Assembly: GCF_022647325.1 (NCBI RefSeq)
Contig: NZ_CP071405.1
Location: 496,001 to 560,000, forward strand
Direction: 5' to 3'
Source of the DNA: Pantoea deleyi
Lineage (GTDB): Bacteria > Pseudomonadota > Gammaproteobacteria > Enterobacterales > Enterobacteriaceae
Length of the DNA: 64,000 nucleotides
The notes below the pieces were generated by a model. It did not search any database. It saw only the letters and a list, made by a program, of their open reading frames with translations, and had not been told where the DNA came from. A program made the translations under genes and the position numbers. The stretch's first letter is position 1; each line of letters starts with the position of its first letter. This document shows positions 31,745-42,630 of the stretch, one piece after another.

Positions 31745-32749
31745 ATGCGTAAGCCAATAGTATTTTTGATCATTGTCGTGCTGGTGGCGCTCTATGCGTC
31801 GCTGTTTGTGGTACAGGAAGGGCAGCGGGGCATCGTCCTGCGCTTTGGTAAAGTCCTGCGTGATGGCGAAAACAAGCCGCAGGTCTTTGCGCCGGGCCTG
31901 CACTTCAAGATCCCATTCCTGGAAACGGTTAAAACGCTGGATGCACGTATTCAGACCATGGACAACCAGGCCGATCGCTTCGTCACCAAAGAGAAGAAAG
32001 ATCTCATCGTAGACTCTTACATCAAGTGGCGTATCAGCGATTTCAGTCGCTACTACCTGGCAACGGGTGGCGGTGATGTCTCTCAGGCGGAAGTGCTGCT
32101 GAAACGTAAGTTTAGTGACCGCCTGCGTTCTGAAATGGGTCGTCTGGATGTAAAAGATATCGTCACCGACTCCCGTGGTCGCCTGACGACGGATGTCCGC
32201 GATGCGCTGAACACCGGTTCGGCAGGCAGCGATGATGAGATCGCTACGCCAGCAGCAGATGATGCGATTGCCAGCGCCGCGGCCCGTGTCGAGCGTGAAA
32301 CCAACAGCAACGAGCCTGCGCCGAACCCGAACAGCATGGCCGCGCTGGGTATTCAGGTGGTGGATGTGCGTATCAAGCAGATCAACCTGCCGACCGAAGT
32401 CTCTGATGCGATCTTCAACCGTATGCGTGCCGAGCGTGAAGCGGTCGCGCGTAGCCAGCGTTCGCAGGGTCAGGAAGAGGCCGAGAAGCTGCGCGCTCAG
32501 GCGGACTACCAGGTAACGCGTACACTGGCTGAAGCCCAGCGTGAAGCGCTGATCACCCGCGGTGATGGCGATGCGGAAACGGCCCGGCTGTTTGCGGATG
32601 CATTCAGCAAGGATCCTGATTTCTACGCGTTTATCCGTAGCCTGCGTGCTTACGAAAACAGCTTCAGCGAAAATCAGGACGTGATGGTGTTAAGCCCGGA
32701 TAGCGACTTCTTCCGATATATGAAGGCGCCCTCTAACGCGACACGTTAA
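31745..32749 (+). CDS. hflC: FtsH modulator HflC
   Basis: A 334-residue SPFH protein with an N-terminal membrane helix (residues about 3-22) and the domain start VVQEGQRGIVLRFGKVL. It partners HflK in the FtsH-containing cage. A short Asn/Pro-rich insertion lies near residues 155-195. Three bases separate it from hflK. A strong terminator follows, so yjeT downstream is probably transcribed separately or by read-through. Confidence 0.97.
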   Translation: MRKPIVFLIIVVLVALYASLFVVQEGQRGIVLRFGKVLRDGENKPQVFAPGLHFKIPFLETVKTLDARIQTMDNQADRFVTKEKKDLIVDSYIKWRISDFSRYYLATGGGDVSQAEVLLKRKFSDRLRSEMGRLDVKDIVTDSRGRLTTDVRDALNTGSAGSDDEIATPAADDAIASAAARVERETNSNEPAPNPNSMAALGIQVVDVRIKQINLPTEVSDAIFNRMRAEREAVARSQRSQGQEEAEKLRAQADYQVTRTLAEAQREALITRGDGDAETARLFADAFSKDPDFYAFIRSLRAYENSFSENQDVMVLSPDSDFFRYMKAPSNATR

Positions 32750-32767
32750 GAACTGATATAACCTGTG

Positions 32768-32795
32768 GGCCGACAATGTTGTCGGCCTTTTTTTT
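32768..32795 (+). terminator. Rho-independent terminator after hflC
   Basis: GGCCGACA/TGTCGGCC stem (32768-32775 with 32780-32787; loop about 4 bases) followed by eight T residues. It ends 10 bases before yjeT and so covers its upstream region. Confidence 0.9.
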
Positions 32796-32805
32796 GGGTA
32801 TCAGC

Positions 32806-33006
32806 ATGAAAACAAGCATCTGGATGGCGCTGGCACTGGTATTGGTGCTGGAAGGGTTAGGGCCTATGTTTATGCCGCGTGCGTGGCGACGCTGGATACT
32901 GACGCTCTCCCGGCTGCCCGACCGTCTGCTGCATCGCTTTGGTGGCGGGCTGGTGGTTGCAGGAATGGTCATCTACTGCATGCTCAGCCTGCACGGCAAT
33001 CTGTAA
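32806..33006 (+). CDS. yjeT: DUF2065 inner-membrane protein YjeT
   Basis: A 66-aa protein with two membrane segments (residues about 4-20 and 45-62) and the family signatures ALVLVLEGLGPM and RFGGGLVVAG. Function unknown. The start at 32806 aligns with E. coli YjeT; the ATG at 32776 lies inside the hflC terminator stem. The ribosome-binding site is weak (GGG). Position between hflC and purA is conserved. Confidence 0.88.
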   Translation: MKTSIWMALALVLVLEGLGPMFMPRAWRRWILTLSRLPDRLLHRFGGGLVVAGMVIYCMLSLHGNL

Positions 33007-33089
33007 GCACACGTAAGACCGGCTAAATTGTGCCTTTTGCCGCGCGCATCCCCAACATCTTGTAGTGAGCAAAACGCAGACAAAAAAGC

Positions 33090-33105
33090 GCGCAATCGTA
33101 TGCTA
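33090..33105. promoter_or_regulatory. Possible PurR operator upstream of purA
   Basis: The 16-bp element around GCAATCGTATGC matches the PurR consensus at most, but not all, specified positions (about 3 mismatches of 12). It is 66-81 bp upstream of purA, which is PurR-regulated in E. coli. Weak evidence. Confidence 0.35.
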
Positions 33106-33167
33106 AAAGTGCTGAAAACCACAGGATCAGATGGTAGAATCCTTTTTTAAGCAATCGGTGATTTTGA

Positions 33168-34469
<1,302 letters not shown>

Positions 34470-34476
34470 TCATTCA

Positions 34477-34506
34477 GGCCGGACACTGTCCGGCCCTTGT
34501 TTTTTC
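34477..34506 (+). terminator. Terminator after purA
   Basis: A 9-bp stem GGCCGGACA/TGTCCGGCC (34477-34485 with 34487-34495) followed by CTTGTTTTTT. Confidence 0.88.
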
Positions 34507-34688
34507 CACTCTCTGATGCCACTTAATCTCCCTTCGCTTGTCAAATCCTGTGCTGGCTGAAAAAAACGCACGTCAAATCAGACTCTGGTTTATCATCGTA
34601 GTTAATCGAATGACGATCCGATTTAATCCTGACATCAACCCGAAGGCGAATGACGCAATGGCGTGCCTGAAGGTTCACTGAGGTTACT

Positions 34689-35132
34689 GTGCAGCTCACA
34701 AGTTTTACTGATTATGGCCTGCGGGCCCTGATTTATCTGGCCTCTCTGCCCGAAGGCCAGCAGACCAATATTACTGAAGTGACGAACACCTACGGTTTGT
34801 CACGTAACCACATGGTCAAAATCATTAATCAGCTGAGCCGGGAAGGCTATGTCGCAGCCACACGCGGTAAAAATGGCGGGATTCGCCTGGGGATGTCGCC
34901 CCGTCAGATTGTGATTGGCGATGTCGTACGAAAAATGGAGCCACTGCAATTAGTGGATTGTGCCTCCTGTGCTATTACGCCAGCCTGCCGTCTTAAGCAG
35001 GCGCTGCATGATGCAGTACAGCGATTTTTGCAGGAGCTGGATAGCTATACGCTGGCAGATTTGGTCGAAGGGAATACACCACTTTATGAAATCATCCTGT
35101 CCCTGTCGCCAGCGGAAATAAATATTAAATGA
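34689..35132 (+). CDS. nsrR: Nitric-oxide-sensing repressor NsrR (altered cysteine spacing)
   Basis: A 147-residue Rrf2-family repressor with an N-terminal winged helix (residues 1-70; [32 protein letters not shown]). It senses NO through a 2Fe-2S cluster and represses hmp and other NO-defence genes. The three ligand cysteines are Cys91, Cys94 and Cys100 (C-X2-C-X5-C); E. coli NsrR has C-X4-C-X5-C, so two residues are missing from this loop. Start is GTG 34689. rnr follows 16 bp downstream, the conserved nsrR-rnr-rlmB operon. Confidence 0.94.
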   Translation: MQLTSFTDYGLRALIYLASLPEGQQTNITEVTNTYGLSRNHMVKIINQLSREGYVAATRGKNGGIRLGMSPRQIVIGDVVRKMEPLQLVDCASCAITPACRLKQALHDAVQRFLQELDSYTLADLVEGNTPLYEIILSLSPAEINIK

Positions 35133-35148
35133 CATCGGAGGAACCGTT

Positions 35149-37644
35149 ATGTCAAAAGATCCTTTTCAGGATAGAGAAGCTGAAAAATACGAAAACCCTA
35201 TTCCAAGCCGTGAATTTATTCTGGCGCTGTTAGAGAAACGTGAAAAACCGGCCAGCCGTGAAGAGCTGGCTGAAGAGATGAATCTGCACGACGAAGAGCA
35301 CCTTGAGGCGCTGCGTCGCCGCCTTCGCGCGATGGAGCGCGATGGTCAGCTGGTCTTCACCCGCCGTCAGTGCTATGCGCTGCCAGAACGTCTTGATCTC
35401 CTGCGCGGTAAAGTGATCGGCCATCGTGATGGCTATGGCTTCCTGCGCGCGGAAGGTCAGAAAGATGACCTCTATCTCTCTGCCGAACAGATGAAATTCT
35501 GTATGCACGGGGATGTGATCCTGGCGCAGCCGCTGGGTGCCGACCGCAAAGGCCGCCGCGAGGCGCGCGTGGTTCGCGTGCAGGAGCCGCGCAACAATCA
35601 GATCGTTGGCCGCTACTTTACCGATGCCGGAGCCGGCTTCGTGGTGCCCGACGACAGCCGCCTGAGCTTCGATATTCTCATTCCACCGGAAGAGACGATG
35701 AACGCCCGCATGGGTTCCGTGGTGGTGGTCGAGCTGGTTCAGCGTCCGAACCGTCGCAGCAAAGCGATCGGTAAAGTGACGGAGATCCTGGGCGACGACA
35801 TGGGCACCAGCCTGGCCGTCGATATGGCGCTGCGCACCCATGAGATCCCGCACACCTGGCCGCCGGAAGTGGAAGCGCAGGTCAGCCAGCTGAAAGAGGA
35901 GGTCCCGGAAGAGGCGAAAAAAGGCCGCGTCGACCTGCGTAAGCTGCCGCTCGTCACCATCGATGGTGAAGATGCTCGCGACTTCGACGATGCCGTCTAC
36001 TGCGAGAAGAAACGCGGTGGCGGATGGCGTCTGTGGGTCGCTATCGCCGATGTCAGCTACTACGTTCGTCCGGGCACGCCTCTGGATAACGAAGCGCATC
36101 AGCGTGGCACCTCGGTCTACTTCCCGTCGCAGGTCGTACCGATGCTGCCGGAAGTGCTCTCCAACGGCCTGTGTTCGCTCAACCCGCAGGTCGACCGCCT
36201 CTGTATGGTCTGTGAAATGACCATTTCCAGCAAAGGGAAACTCACCGGCTTCAAACACTACGAAGCGGTGATGAACTCCCATGCACGTCTGACCTACAAC
36301 AAAGTCTGGAACATCCTGCAGGGCGACAAAGAGCTGCGTCAGCACTATGCGCCGCTGGTCAAAGACCTGGAAGAGCTGCATAACCTCTATCAGGTGCTGG
36401 ACGCGGCCCGCGAAGAGCGTGGCGGCATTTCCTTTGAAACGGAAGAGGCGAAGTTTATTTTCAACGCCGAGCGCCGTATCGAACGGGTTGAACGCGCCTC
36501 GCGCAATGACGCGCACAAGCTGATCGAAGAGTGCATGATCCTGGCTAACATCGCCTCGGCACGCTTTGTGGAGAAAAACCAGGAGCCTGCGCTGTTCCGC
36601 GACCACGATCGCCCGACGGATGAGAGCATCAAGAGCTTCCGGACCGTGCTCAACGAGCTGGGTCTGAGCCTGCCGGGCGGCAACAAACCGCAGCCTGTCG
36701 ACTATGCGGCCCTGCTGAAGCAGGTGGCCGACCGTCCTGATGCGGAGATGCTGCAGACCATGCTGCTGCGCTCCATGAAGCAGGCCGTATATGACCCGGA
36801 AAACCGTGGCCACTTTGGTCTGGCGCTCTCGTCGTATGCCCACTTCACCTCGCCGATCCGTCGTTACCCGGATCTGACGCTGCACCGCGCCATCAAATAT
36901 CTGCTGGCCAAAGAGCAGGATCAGGGGAAAGGGCTGGTTCAGCGTGCGATCAAATACCTCATGCCGAAAGAGCGCAGCGTAGCCAGTGACATGACGACGG
37001 CGACCGGCGGTTATCACTACGACATGCCGCAGATGCTGCAGCTGGGTCTGCACTGCTCCCTGACCGAACGCCGCGCGGACGAAGCAACGCGCGACGTCGC
37101 GGACTGGCTCAAGTGTGACTTCATGCAGGATCAGGTCGGCAACGTCTTTAACGGCGTGATCTCCAGCGTCACCGGCTTTGGCTTCTTTGTCCGCTTAAGC
37201 GATCTCTTTATCGATGGTCTGGTCCACGTCTCGACGCTCGACAACGACTACTACCGTTTTGACCCGGTAGGTCAGCGTCTGATCGGCGAATCCGGCGGTC
37301 GCACCTATCGTCTGGGTGACGCGGTCGAAGTGCGGGTGGAAGCGGTCCATATGGATGAGCGTAAGATCGACTTCGCCCTGATCTCCAGCCAGCGCCAGGT
37401 GCGCGGCGAAGGCAAAACCGCGCGTGACCGTGCGAAGCGTGACGATCAGGCGCCGGCGAAGCGTCGCCGTAACGTGAGCCGGAAGTCGAATTTCGAGCCG
37501 GATGCTGCGTTCCGCGGCAACAAGGGCAAGCCTGCTGCCGAAAGTGGCGGGAAAAAAAGTAAAAACGTCTCGGAAAAAACCCGTAAAATCGCCGCCGCCA
37601 CAAAGGCGAAGCGCGCCAGGAAAAAGGCTGAGCCTGAGAGCTGA
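35149..37644 (+). CDS. rnr: Exoribonuclease R (with an internal duplication)
   Basis: An 831-residue processive 3'-5' exoribonuclease (E. coli RNase R 813). The order is an N-terminal helix-turn-helix-like region, two cold-shock domains, the RNB catalytic domain ([15 protein letters not shown] near residue 270), an S1 domain ([15 protein letters not shown]) and a Lys/Arg-rich tail. It degrades structured RNA and acts in tmRNA-dependent mRNA decay. Residues 580-589 ([10 protein letters not shown]) recur at 599-608 ([10 protein letters not shown]), a roughly 19-20-residue insertion absent from the E. coli protein. A GC-rich hairpin without a T-run lies between this gene and rlmB. Confidence 0.96.
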   Translation: MSKDPFQDREAEKYENPIPSREFILALLEKREKPASREELAEEMNLHDEEHLEALRRRLRAMERDGQLVFTRRQCYALPERLDLLRGKVIGHRDGYGFLRAEGQKDDLYLSAEQMKFCMHGDVILAQPLGADRKGRREARVVRVQEPRNNQIVGRYFTDAGAGFVVPDDSRLSFDILIPPEETMNARMGSVVVVELVQRPNRRSKAIGKVTEILGDDMGTSLAVDMALRTHEIPHTWPPEVEAQVSQLKEEVPEEAKKGRVDLRKLPLVTIDGEDARDFDDAVYCEKKRGGGWRLWVAIADVSYYVRPGTPLDNEAHQRGTSVYFPSQVVPMLPEVLSNGLCSLNPQVDRLCMVCEMTISSKGKLTGFKHYEAVMNSHARLTYNKVWNILQGDKELRQHYAPLVKDLEELHNLYQVLDAAREERGGISFETEEAKFIFNAERRIERVERASRNDAHKLIEECMILANIASARFVEKNQEPALFRDHDRPTDESIKSFRTVLNELGLSLPGGNKPQPVDYAALLKQVADRPDAEMLQTMLLRSMKQAVYDPENRGHFGLALSSYAHFTSPIRRYPDLTLHRAIKYLLAKEQDQGKGLVQRAIKYLMPKERSVASDMTTATGGYHYDMPQMLQLGLHCSLTERRADEATRDVADWLKCDFMQDQVGNVFNGVISSVTGFGFFVRLSDLFIDGLVHVSTLDNDYYRFDPVGQRLIGESGGRTYRLGDAVEVRVEAVHMDERKIDFALISSQRQVRGEGKTARDRAKRDDQAPAKRRRNVSRKSNFEPDAAFRGNKGKPAAESGGKKSKNVSEKTRKIAAATKAKRARKKAEPES

Positions 37645-37664
37645 GCCTGACCTGATACGCGCAT

Positions 37665-37692
37665 CCGCCCTCTCTTCCCGGAGAGAGGGCGG
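37665..37692 (+). terminator. Hairpin between rnr and rlmB
   Basis: A 10-bp stem CCGCCCTCTC/GAGAGGGCGG (37665-37674 with 37683-37692) with an 8-base loop. The T content after it is low (TTATTCATT), so partial attenuation or mRNA stabilisation is likelier than full termination. Confidence 0.5.
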
Positions 37693-37725
37693 TTATTCAT
37701 TCCTATCCAAACACTGAGCAGATCG

Positions 37726-38460
37726 ATGAGCGAAATTATTTTTGGTATCCACGCCGTGCAGGCGCTGCTGGAACGTAACCCACAACGTTTCCAGGAAGTC
37801 TTTATCCTCAAAGGCCGCGACGATCGTCGCCTGCAACCCGTGGTCGCCGCGCTGGAAGCTCAGGGGATCGTGATTCAGCTGGCGGACCGTAAATGGCTCG
37901 ACAGCCAGGTCGAAGGCGGTGTTCATCAGGGCATCATCGCCCGGGTGAAGCCTGGCCGTCAGTATCAGGAGGGCGATCTGCCGGACCTGCTGCAGAGCCT
38001 GGAGAAACCGTTCCTGCTGGTGCTGGATGGCGTCACCGATCCGCACAACCTGGGGGCCTGCCTGCGCAGCGCCGATGCGGCGGGCGTGCACGCGGTCATC
38101 GTGCCGAAAGATCGCTCTGCGCCGCTGAATGCCACTGCCAAAAAAGTGGCCAGCGGTGCGGCCGAAAGTGTGCCGTTGATCCGCGTGACTAACCTGGCCC
38201 GGACGCTGCGTCTGCTGCAGGAGTACAACATCTGGGTGGTCGGCACCGCAGGTGAAGCCGACCACACGGTCTTCCAGAGCAAAATGACCGGCCCGATGGC
38301 GCTGGTGATGGGCGCGGAAGGCGAAGGGATGCGTCGTCTGACCCGTGAACATTGCGATGAGCTGATCAGCATTCCGATGGCGGGCAGCGTCTCGTCACTG
38401 AATGTGTCGGTCGCGACCGGTGTCTGCCTGTTCGAAGCGGTGCGCCAGCGTAACGCCTGA
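37726..38460 (+). CDS. rlmB: 23S rRNA (guanosine-2'-O-)-methyltransferase RlmB
   Basis: A 244-residue SpoU-family methyltransferase that modifies G2251 of 23S rRNA. An N-terminal substrate-binding domain ([15 protein letters not shown]) precedes a SPOUT knot domain with [28 protein letters not shown] and SLNVSVATG. It follows rnr in the same direction, as in E. coli. Confidence 0.97.
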   Translation: MSEIIFGIHAVQALLERNPQRFQEVFILKGRDDRRLQPVVAALEAQGIVIQLADRKWLDSQVEGGVHQGIIARVKPGRQYQEGDLPDLLQSLEKPFLLVLDGVTDPHNLGACLRSADAAGVHAVIVPKDRSAPLNATAKKVASGAAESVPLIRVTNLARTLRLLQEYNIWVVGTAGEADHTVFQSKMTGPMALVMGAEGEGMRRLTREHCDELISIPMAGSVSSLNVSVATGVCLFEAVRQRNA

Positions 38461-38555
38461 TTTCCCCTGTGATCCTCGCCACAAATTAGTTTCTGTACCA
38501 GGCATAACCGCGCGTCATTCGCATACTTACTGAGTGACATCCGCGAGGAGTGGTT

Positions 38556-40184
38556 ATGACCTGGACAACACACACCGTTTTTAATCAGCCCCATCCTCTG
38601 AGCAATAGCAACCTCTTCCTGTCTGATACGCCGCTTGGCGAGGCGTTGTCACGCGAAGGCGCTGGCTGGGACCGGGAGTGGCTGGCGTCGGTGAGCCAGC
38701 AGCTGGGCAGCGCCGAGTCGCTGGAGCTGGGCCGGCTTGCCAATGCGGAACCGCCCGAGCTGCTGCGCTACGACGCCCGTGGCGAACGCCTGGATGAGGT
38801 TCGTTTTCATCCCGCCTGGCACCTGCTGATGCAGGGCGTCTGTGCCAGCCGGCTGCATAACCTCAGCTGGCAGCCGACGGTGCGGGAGCAGGCCACTGTG
38901 GCGCGCGCGGCGCGCTTTATTCTGCACGCTCAGGTAGAGGCGGGCACGCTCTGTCCGATGACCATGACGCACGCGGCGATTCCGCTGCTTCAGCGCTGGC
39001 TGCCCGCCCGGTTTGAGGGCTGGCTCGATCCGCTGCTCAGCGATCGCTACGACACCCATGCCCAGCCCGGCGACCAGAAGCGGGGGCTGCTGATCGGAAT
39101 GGGGATGACCGAAAAGCAGGGCGGCAGCGATCTGCTTATCAGCACCACCCGCGCGGAACCGCTGGCGGCACGCGGCCCCGGTGAAGCCTACCGGCTGACC
39201 GGCCACAAGTGGTTCTTCTCCGTGCCGCAGAGCGATGCGCATCTGGTGCTGGCTCAGACACCTGCCGGATTGAGCTGCTTCTTCCTGCCGCGTCTGCTGC
39301 CCGACGGAACACGCAACGCCATTCAGCTTGAGCAGCTCAAAGCGAAGCTCGGCAATCGCTCGAACGCCAGCGGCGAGGTGGAGTTCCGCGACGCCACCGG
39401 CTGGCTGCTGGGGGAAGAGGGCGAAGGTGTGCGGCTGATCCTGAAAATGGCCGGGATGACGCGCTTCGACTGCGCGCTCGGCAGCCATGGGCAGATGCGA
39501 CGCGCCTTCTCAGTGGCGCTCTGGCATGCGCATCAGCGCCAGGTTATGGGCAAGAGTCTGCTGGAGCAGCCCCTGATGCGTCAGGTGCTGGCCCGGCAGG
39601 CGCTGCAGCTGGAGGGACAGACCGCGCTGCTGATGCGGCTGGCGCGCGCCTGGTCACAACCGGCAAACGCGCACGAGGTCGCCTTTGCCCGGCTCATGAC
39701 GCCAGCGGCGAAATATCAGATCTGCAAAGCGGGGATGCCGTTTGTGGCGGAGTCGATGGAAGTGCTGGGCGGCATCGGCTACTGCGAAGCGAGCGAGCTG
39801 CCTCGTCTCTATCGTGATATGCCGGTGAACAGCATCTGGGAGGGATCGGGCAACGTCATGTGTCTGGATGTCCTGCGCGTGCTCGCCCGTCACGGCGGGG
39901 TGATGACGATGCTGAATCAGGAATTTGAAGCGGTGAAAGGGAGCAACCGTCACTTCGATGCCCGCTGGCGTCAGCTGCGGCTGAAGCTCCGTCAGGTGCC
40001 CGAAGAGCAGGCGCGCGAAGTGACCCGCGCGCTGCTGCAGCTGGCGACGGGCGCGCAGCTGCTGAAATATGCCGAACCGCCGCTGGCCGATGCCTGGTGC
40101 CAGCAGTGGCTCGATCCCCGTGGTTTACGTCCGCTCGATCCGGTTGTGACCGAACGGCTACTGGCGCGCGCCTGCGGCCGGTGA
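38556..40184 (+). CDS. aidB: Acyl-CoA dehydrogenase-like DNA-alkylation response protein AidB
   Basis: A 542-residue flavoprotein of the acyl-CoA dehydrogenase superfamily. Conserved stretches include GMTEKQGGSD, LGNRSNASGEVEF and the C-terminal PVNSIWEGSGNVMCLDVLR. In E. coli it is induced with Ada upon alkylation and binds DNA; its enzymatic activity is weak. Start 38556 is used because GAGGAG lies 5 bp upstream; the GTG at 38550 is part of that site. Its 3' end overlaps the convergent bsmA by 27 bp. Confidence 0.96.
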   Translation: MTWTTHTVFNQPHPLSNSNLFLSDTPLGEALSREGAGWDREWLASVSQQLGSAESLELGRLANAEPPELLRYDARGERLDEVRFHPAWHLLMQGVCASRLHNLSWQPTVREQATVARAARFILHAQVEAGTLCPMTMTHAAIPLLQRWLPARFEGWLDPLLSDRYDTHAQPGDQKRGLLIGMGMTEKQGGSDLLISTTRAEPLAARGPGEAYRLTGHKWFFSVPQSDAHLVLAQTPAGLSCFFLPRLLPDGTRNAIQLEQLKAKLGNRSNASGEVEFRDATGWLLGEEGEGVRLILKMAGMTRFDCALGSHGQMRRAFSVALWHAHQRQVMGKSLLEQPLMRQVLARQALQLEGQTALLMRLARAWSQPANAHEVAFARLMTPAAKYQICKAGMPFVAESMEVLGGIGYCEASELPRLYRDMPVNSIWEGSGNVMCLDVLRVLARHGGVMTMLNQEFEAVKGSNRHFDARWRQLRLKLRQVPEEQAREVTRALLQLATGAQLLKYAEPPLADAWCQQWLDPRGLRPLDPVVTERLLARACGR

Positions 40185-40484
40185 GGCACCATAAAGGATG
40201 GCGCTGGCGTACCAGAAGCCCGGCATGACCGTTTCGCTCAGCATCACAATCTGATAGTAGGCGGCACCAGCCTGATTCGCCTGCGCGGCCACGGCCCGCT
40301 GGGCATCATCCGGCGATCCGTGCACGTTGACGGTAATGTTGCCCAGCTTCGGTAAACCGCCACTCTGCGCCCGTGAGATCTCCTGCGCCTGCGACGCGGG
40401 CGCGGGCGGCGCTTTGGGCGTCGTTTCCAGCGCGGAACAGCCTGCCAGCAGCAGGCTTATCACCAGTAAATAAGCGGAACGCAT
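40158..40484 (-). CDS. bsmA: DUF1471 biofilm/peroxide-stress lipoprotein BsmA
   Basis: A 108-residue lipoprotein. The signal sequence ends in the lipobox LLAGC, and the rest is a DUF1471 domain with NVHGSPDDAQ and the terminal WYASAILYG. E. coli BsmA (YjfO) affects biofilm maturation and peroxide stress. Start 40484 is preferred because the hydrophobic signal follows directly and AGGGG precedes it. The C-terminal 8 codons and the stop lie within the end of aidB on the other strand. Confidence 0.9.
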   Translation of the reverse strand: MRSAYLLVISLLLAGCSALETTPKAPPAPASQAQEISRAQSGGLPKLGNITVNVHGSPDDAQRAVAAQANQAGAAYYQIVMLSETVMPGFWYASAILYGASPAAGARQ

Positions 40485-40540
40485 AGTAAAACCCCTGTTC
40501 AGGACGAAACAGTAAGTGTACGTCATCGCCCTGAACGCCG

Positions 40541-42472
40541 TCAGGATTTCAGGCTGAAAACGCTGACCAGCTGCGTCAGGTGATGCCCTTTATCGCTCAG
40601 GCTCTGCGCGCTGTTCTCCGCCTGGGCCACCAGTTCACTGTTCTGATGCGTGGCCTGGCTGATCTGGTTCATTGCCAGATTAACCTGACCGATGCCCGCC
40701 GCCTGCTGCTGCGCCGCCACGTTGATTTCGCCCATCAGCGCCTGCACCTGCTCAATGTGCGTCACAATGTTGCTCATCGCCTCGCGCGTCTGCTCAGACA
40801 GCTGATGACCTTCCGCCACGTTGCCGATGGAGGTGGCAATCAGCCCGTCGATCTCTTTGGCGGCCTGCGCCGAGCGCTGCGCCAGCGCGCGCACCTCGGC
40901 GGCGACCACCGCAAAACCGCGCCCCTGTTCACCGGCACGCGCGGCTTCCACCGCGGCGTTCAGCGCCAGGATATTGGTCTGGAAGGCGATCGACTCAATG
41001 ACGTGAGTAATATCCGCAATGCTTTGCGAGGAAACCTTGATGGCTGACATGGTACTGACCGAGCGAATCACCGTCTGGCTGCCGTGACTGACAATCTCGC
41101 TGGCTTCGGCCACCAGTGACATCGCCTGCCGCAGGCTGTCTGCGGTGTGTTCAACCGTGGCGCCAAACTGCTCCATGCTGGCGGAGGTCTCCTCCACGCT
41201 GCTGGCCTGACGCCCGATCTGCTCGCTGATGTTATGGCTGCTGGCCGCGATGGTGTCGGTGCCCTGGCTGATCTCCTGTGCGGCACCGCGCACCTGGCTG
41301 ACGATTTTCTCCAGGCCATTGCCAATGCCGTTAATGGCGATGATCAGCTGGCCCACTTCGTCACGGCGTGGGGTCGCCATATGGACCTGCAGATTACCGG
41401 CAGCATACTGCTCCGCCAGGTGAATGACCTGCTGCAGCGGACGGGTGATCGCCCGACGGCTGTACCAGACAAACCCCAGCGCAAAGATCACCACCAGCAC
41501 CAGTCCGGTAATCAGGAACAGATTCCGGCTCTGCATGATCGGGGCGAGCAGGCTGGCCCGGTTCACTTCACCGGTAATCACCCAGTTCCAGCCCGGCAGA
41601 TGCTGCCACGCCAGGATCTTCTGCTCACCGTCGATCTCCACCTGCTGCATCCCCTGCGGCTGCGTCAGCAGCGGCGCTAAGATGGCGCTGTCCCACGCGG
41701 GCTGTTTCCCTTCGTTTTCCTGCGCGAACAGATACTCGCCCTGCGTCTTGCCAGGGGTGCCGTTGAGCACAAAGAAGCGACCGCTGTCGCTCAGCCGGCG
41801 CGCCAGGATCTTCTCACGCATCAGCGCATATTGTTTATCAATCCCTACGCCGACAAACAGGATAGCGACGACGCGGCCACTCTCATCTCTGACCGGCTGA
41901 TACTGTGTGATGTAGCGATGGCCGAACAGGGTTGCCAGACCCTGATAGACGTTGCCCTGATGAACACTTTTCCATGCTGCGCCGCTGCGGTCGAGCTGGG
42001 TGCCAATCGCGCGACTGCCATCCTGCTTTTTCAGTGAGGTTGAAATACGGATAAAATCATCGCCGTCGCGCACGAAAATAGTGGCGACGGCGGCGGTGCG
42101 TTCGGTGAACTCGTCGACGGCGGTCTGGTCGAGGTTCAGCGTCTTTAATCCGGCGCGCAGCACCGGCGTTGAGAAGTCGCCCACCTGCACCCTGGCGGTT
42201 TCATCCAGGCTGAAACGCTTAGGCAGGAAGCTGGTAAACAGACTGGTGTAGTGTGTCACCTCTTCGGTCAGGGTGGCATTGAACATAGAGGCCATTTCAC
42301 TGATGCCCTGCACCTGATTGTGCATGTCATCGATGGCGAGATTTTCCAGCTGGCGCGAGGCGTTGTGGCTCTGAGTCAGTGTCAGAACCAGCAGCAACAG
42401 CGCTACGCTCAGGGACGTCATAACTGACAGCTTAACGCCAAGACTCAGTCCGCTGAGAGAGAGACGCTTCAT
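40541..42472 (-). CDS. Methyl-accepting chemotaxis protein with a Cache-type sensor
   Basis: A 643-residue chemoreceptor. Order: membrane helix (residues about 12-34), large periplasmic Cache-like sensor (about 40-315, with [20 protein letters not shown]), second membrane helix (about 318-338), HAMP, and a signalling domain with the hairpin tip [20 protein letters not shown]. It would signal through CheA/CheW, which are not in the window. The ligand cannot be read from sequence. There is no NWETF-type C-terminal pentapeptide and no visible FliA promoter. bsmA lies 56 bp downstream in the same direction. Not present at this place in E. coli. Confidence 0.92.
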   Translation of the reverse strand: MKRLSLSGLSLGVKLSVMTSLSVALLLLVLTLTQSHNASRQLENLAIDDMHNQVQGISEMASMFNATLTEEVTHYTSLFTSFLPKRFSLDETARVQVGDFSTPVLRAGLKTLNLDQTAVDEFTERTAAVATIFVRDGDDFIRISTSLKKQDGSRAIGTQLDRSGAAWKSVHQGNVYQGLATLFGHRYITQYQPVRDESGRVVAILFVGVGIDKQYALMREKILARRLSDSGRFFVLNGTPGKTQGEYLFAQENEGKQPAWDSAILAPLLTQPQGMQQVEIDGEQKILAWQHLPGWNWVITGEVNRASLLAPIMQSRNLFLITGLVLVVIFALGFVWYSRRAITRPLQQVIHLAEQYAAGNLQVHMATPRRDEVGQLIIAINGIGNGLEKIVSQVRGAAQEISQGTDTIAASSHNISEQIGRQASSVEETSASMEQFGATVEHTADSLRQAMSLVAEASEIVSHGSQTVIRSVSTMSAIKVSSQSIADITHVIESIAFQTNILALNAAVEAARAGEQGRGFAVVAAEVRALAQRSAQAAKEIDGLIATSIGNVAEGHQLSEQTREAMSNIVTHIEQVQALMGEINVAAQQQAAGIGQVNLAMNQISQATHQNSELVAQAENSAQSLSDKGHHLTQLVSVFSLKS

Positions 42473-42630
42473 AAATTACCTTTGAATAAGTTAGAGGGGT
42501 ACACCATCAACGGCAACGCGCGGGAAAAGTTTAGCGCGATGTCTGCGGCGTCCGCCGCGCAGGCGATTTCGCAAACGCCTGTGCAGCGCGTACACTTGAA
42601 CTCCCTGTTTTTCCCCCTTCAGGAGAGACC

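Noticed and set aside
35230..37053. A 607-codon open frame antisense to rnr
   Set aside because: It lies wholly within rnr, its translation is Arg/His/Gln-rich and resembles no family, and it has no ribosome site. Long antisense frames are expected in GC-rich genes.
42473..42630. Search for a FliA promoter upstream of the Cache chemoreceptor
   Set aside because: No minus-strand element with both TAAA and GCCGATAA parts at the right spacing was seen.
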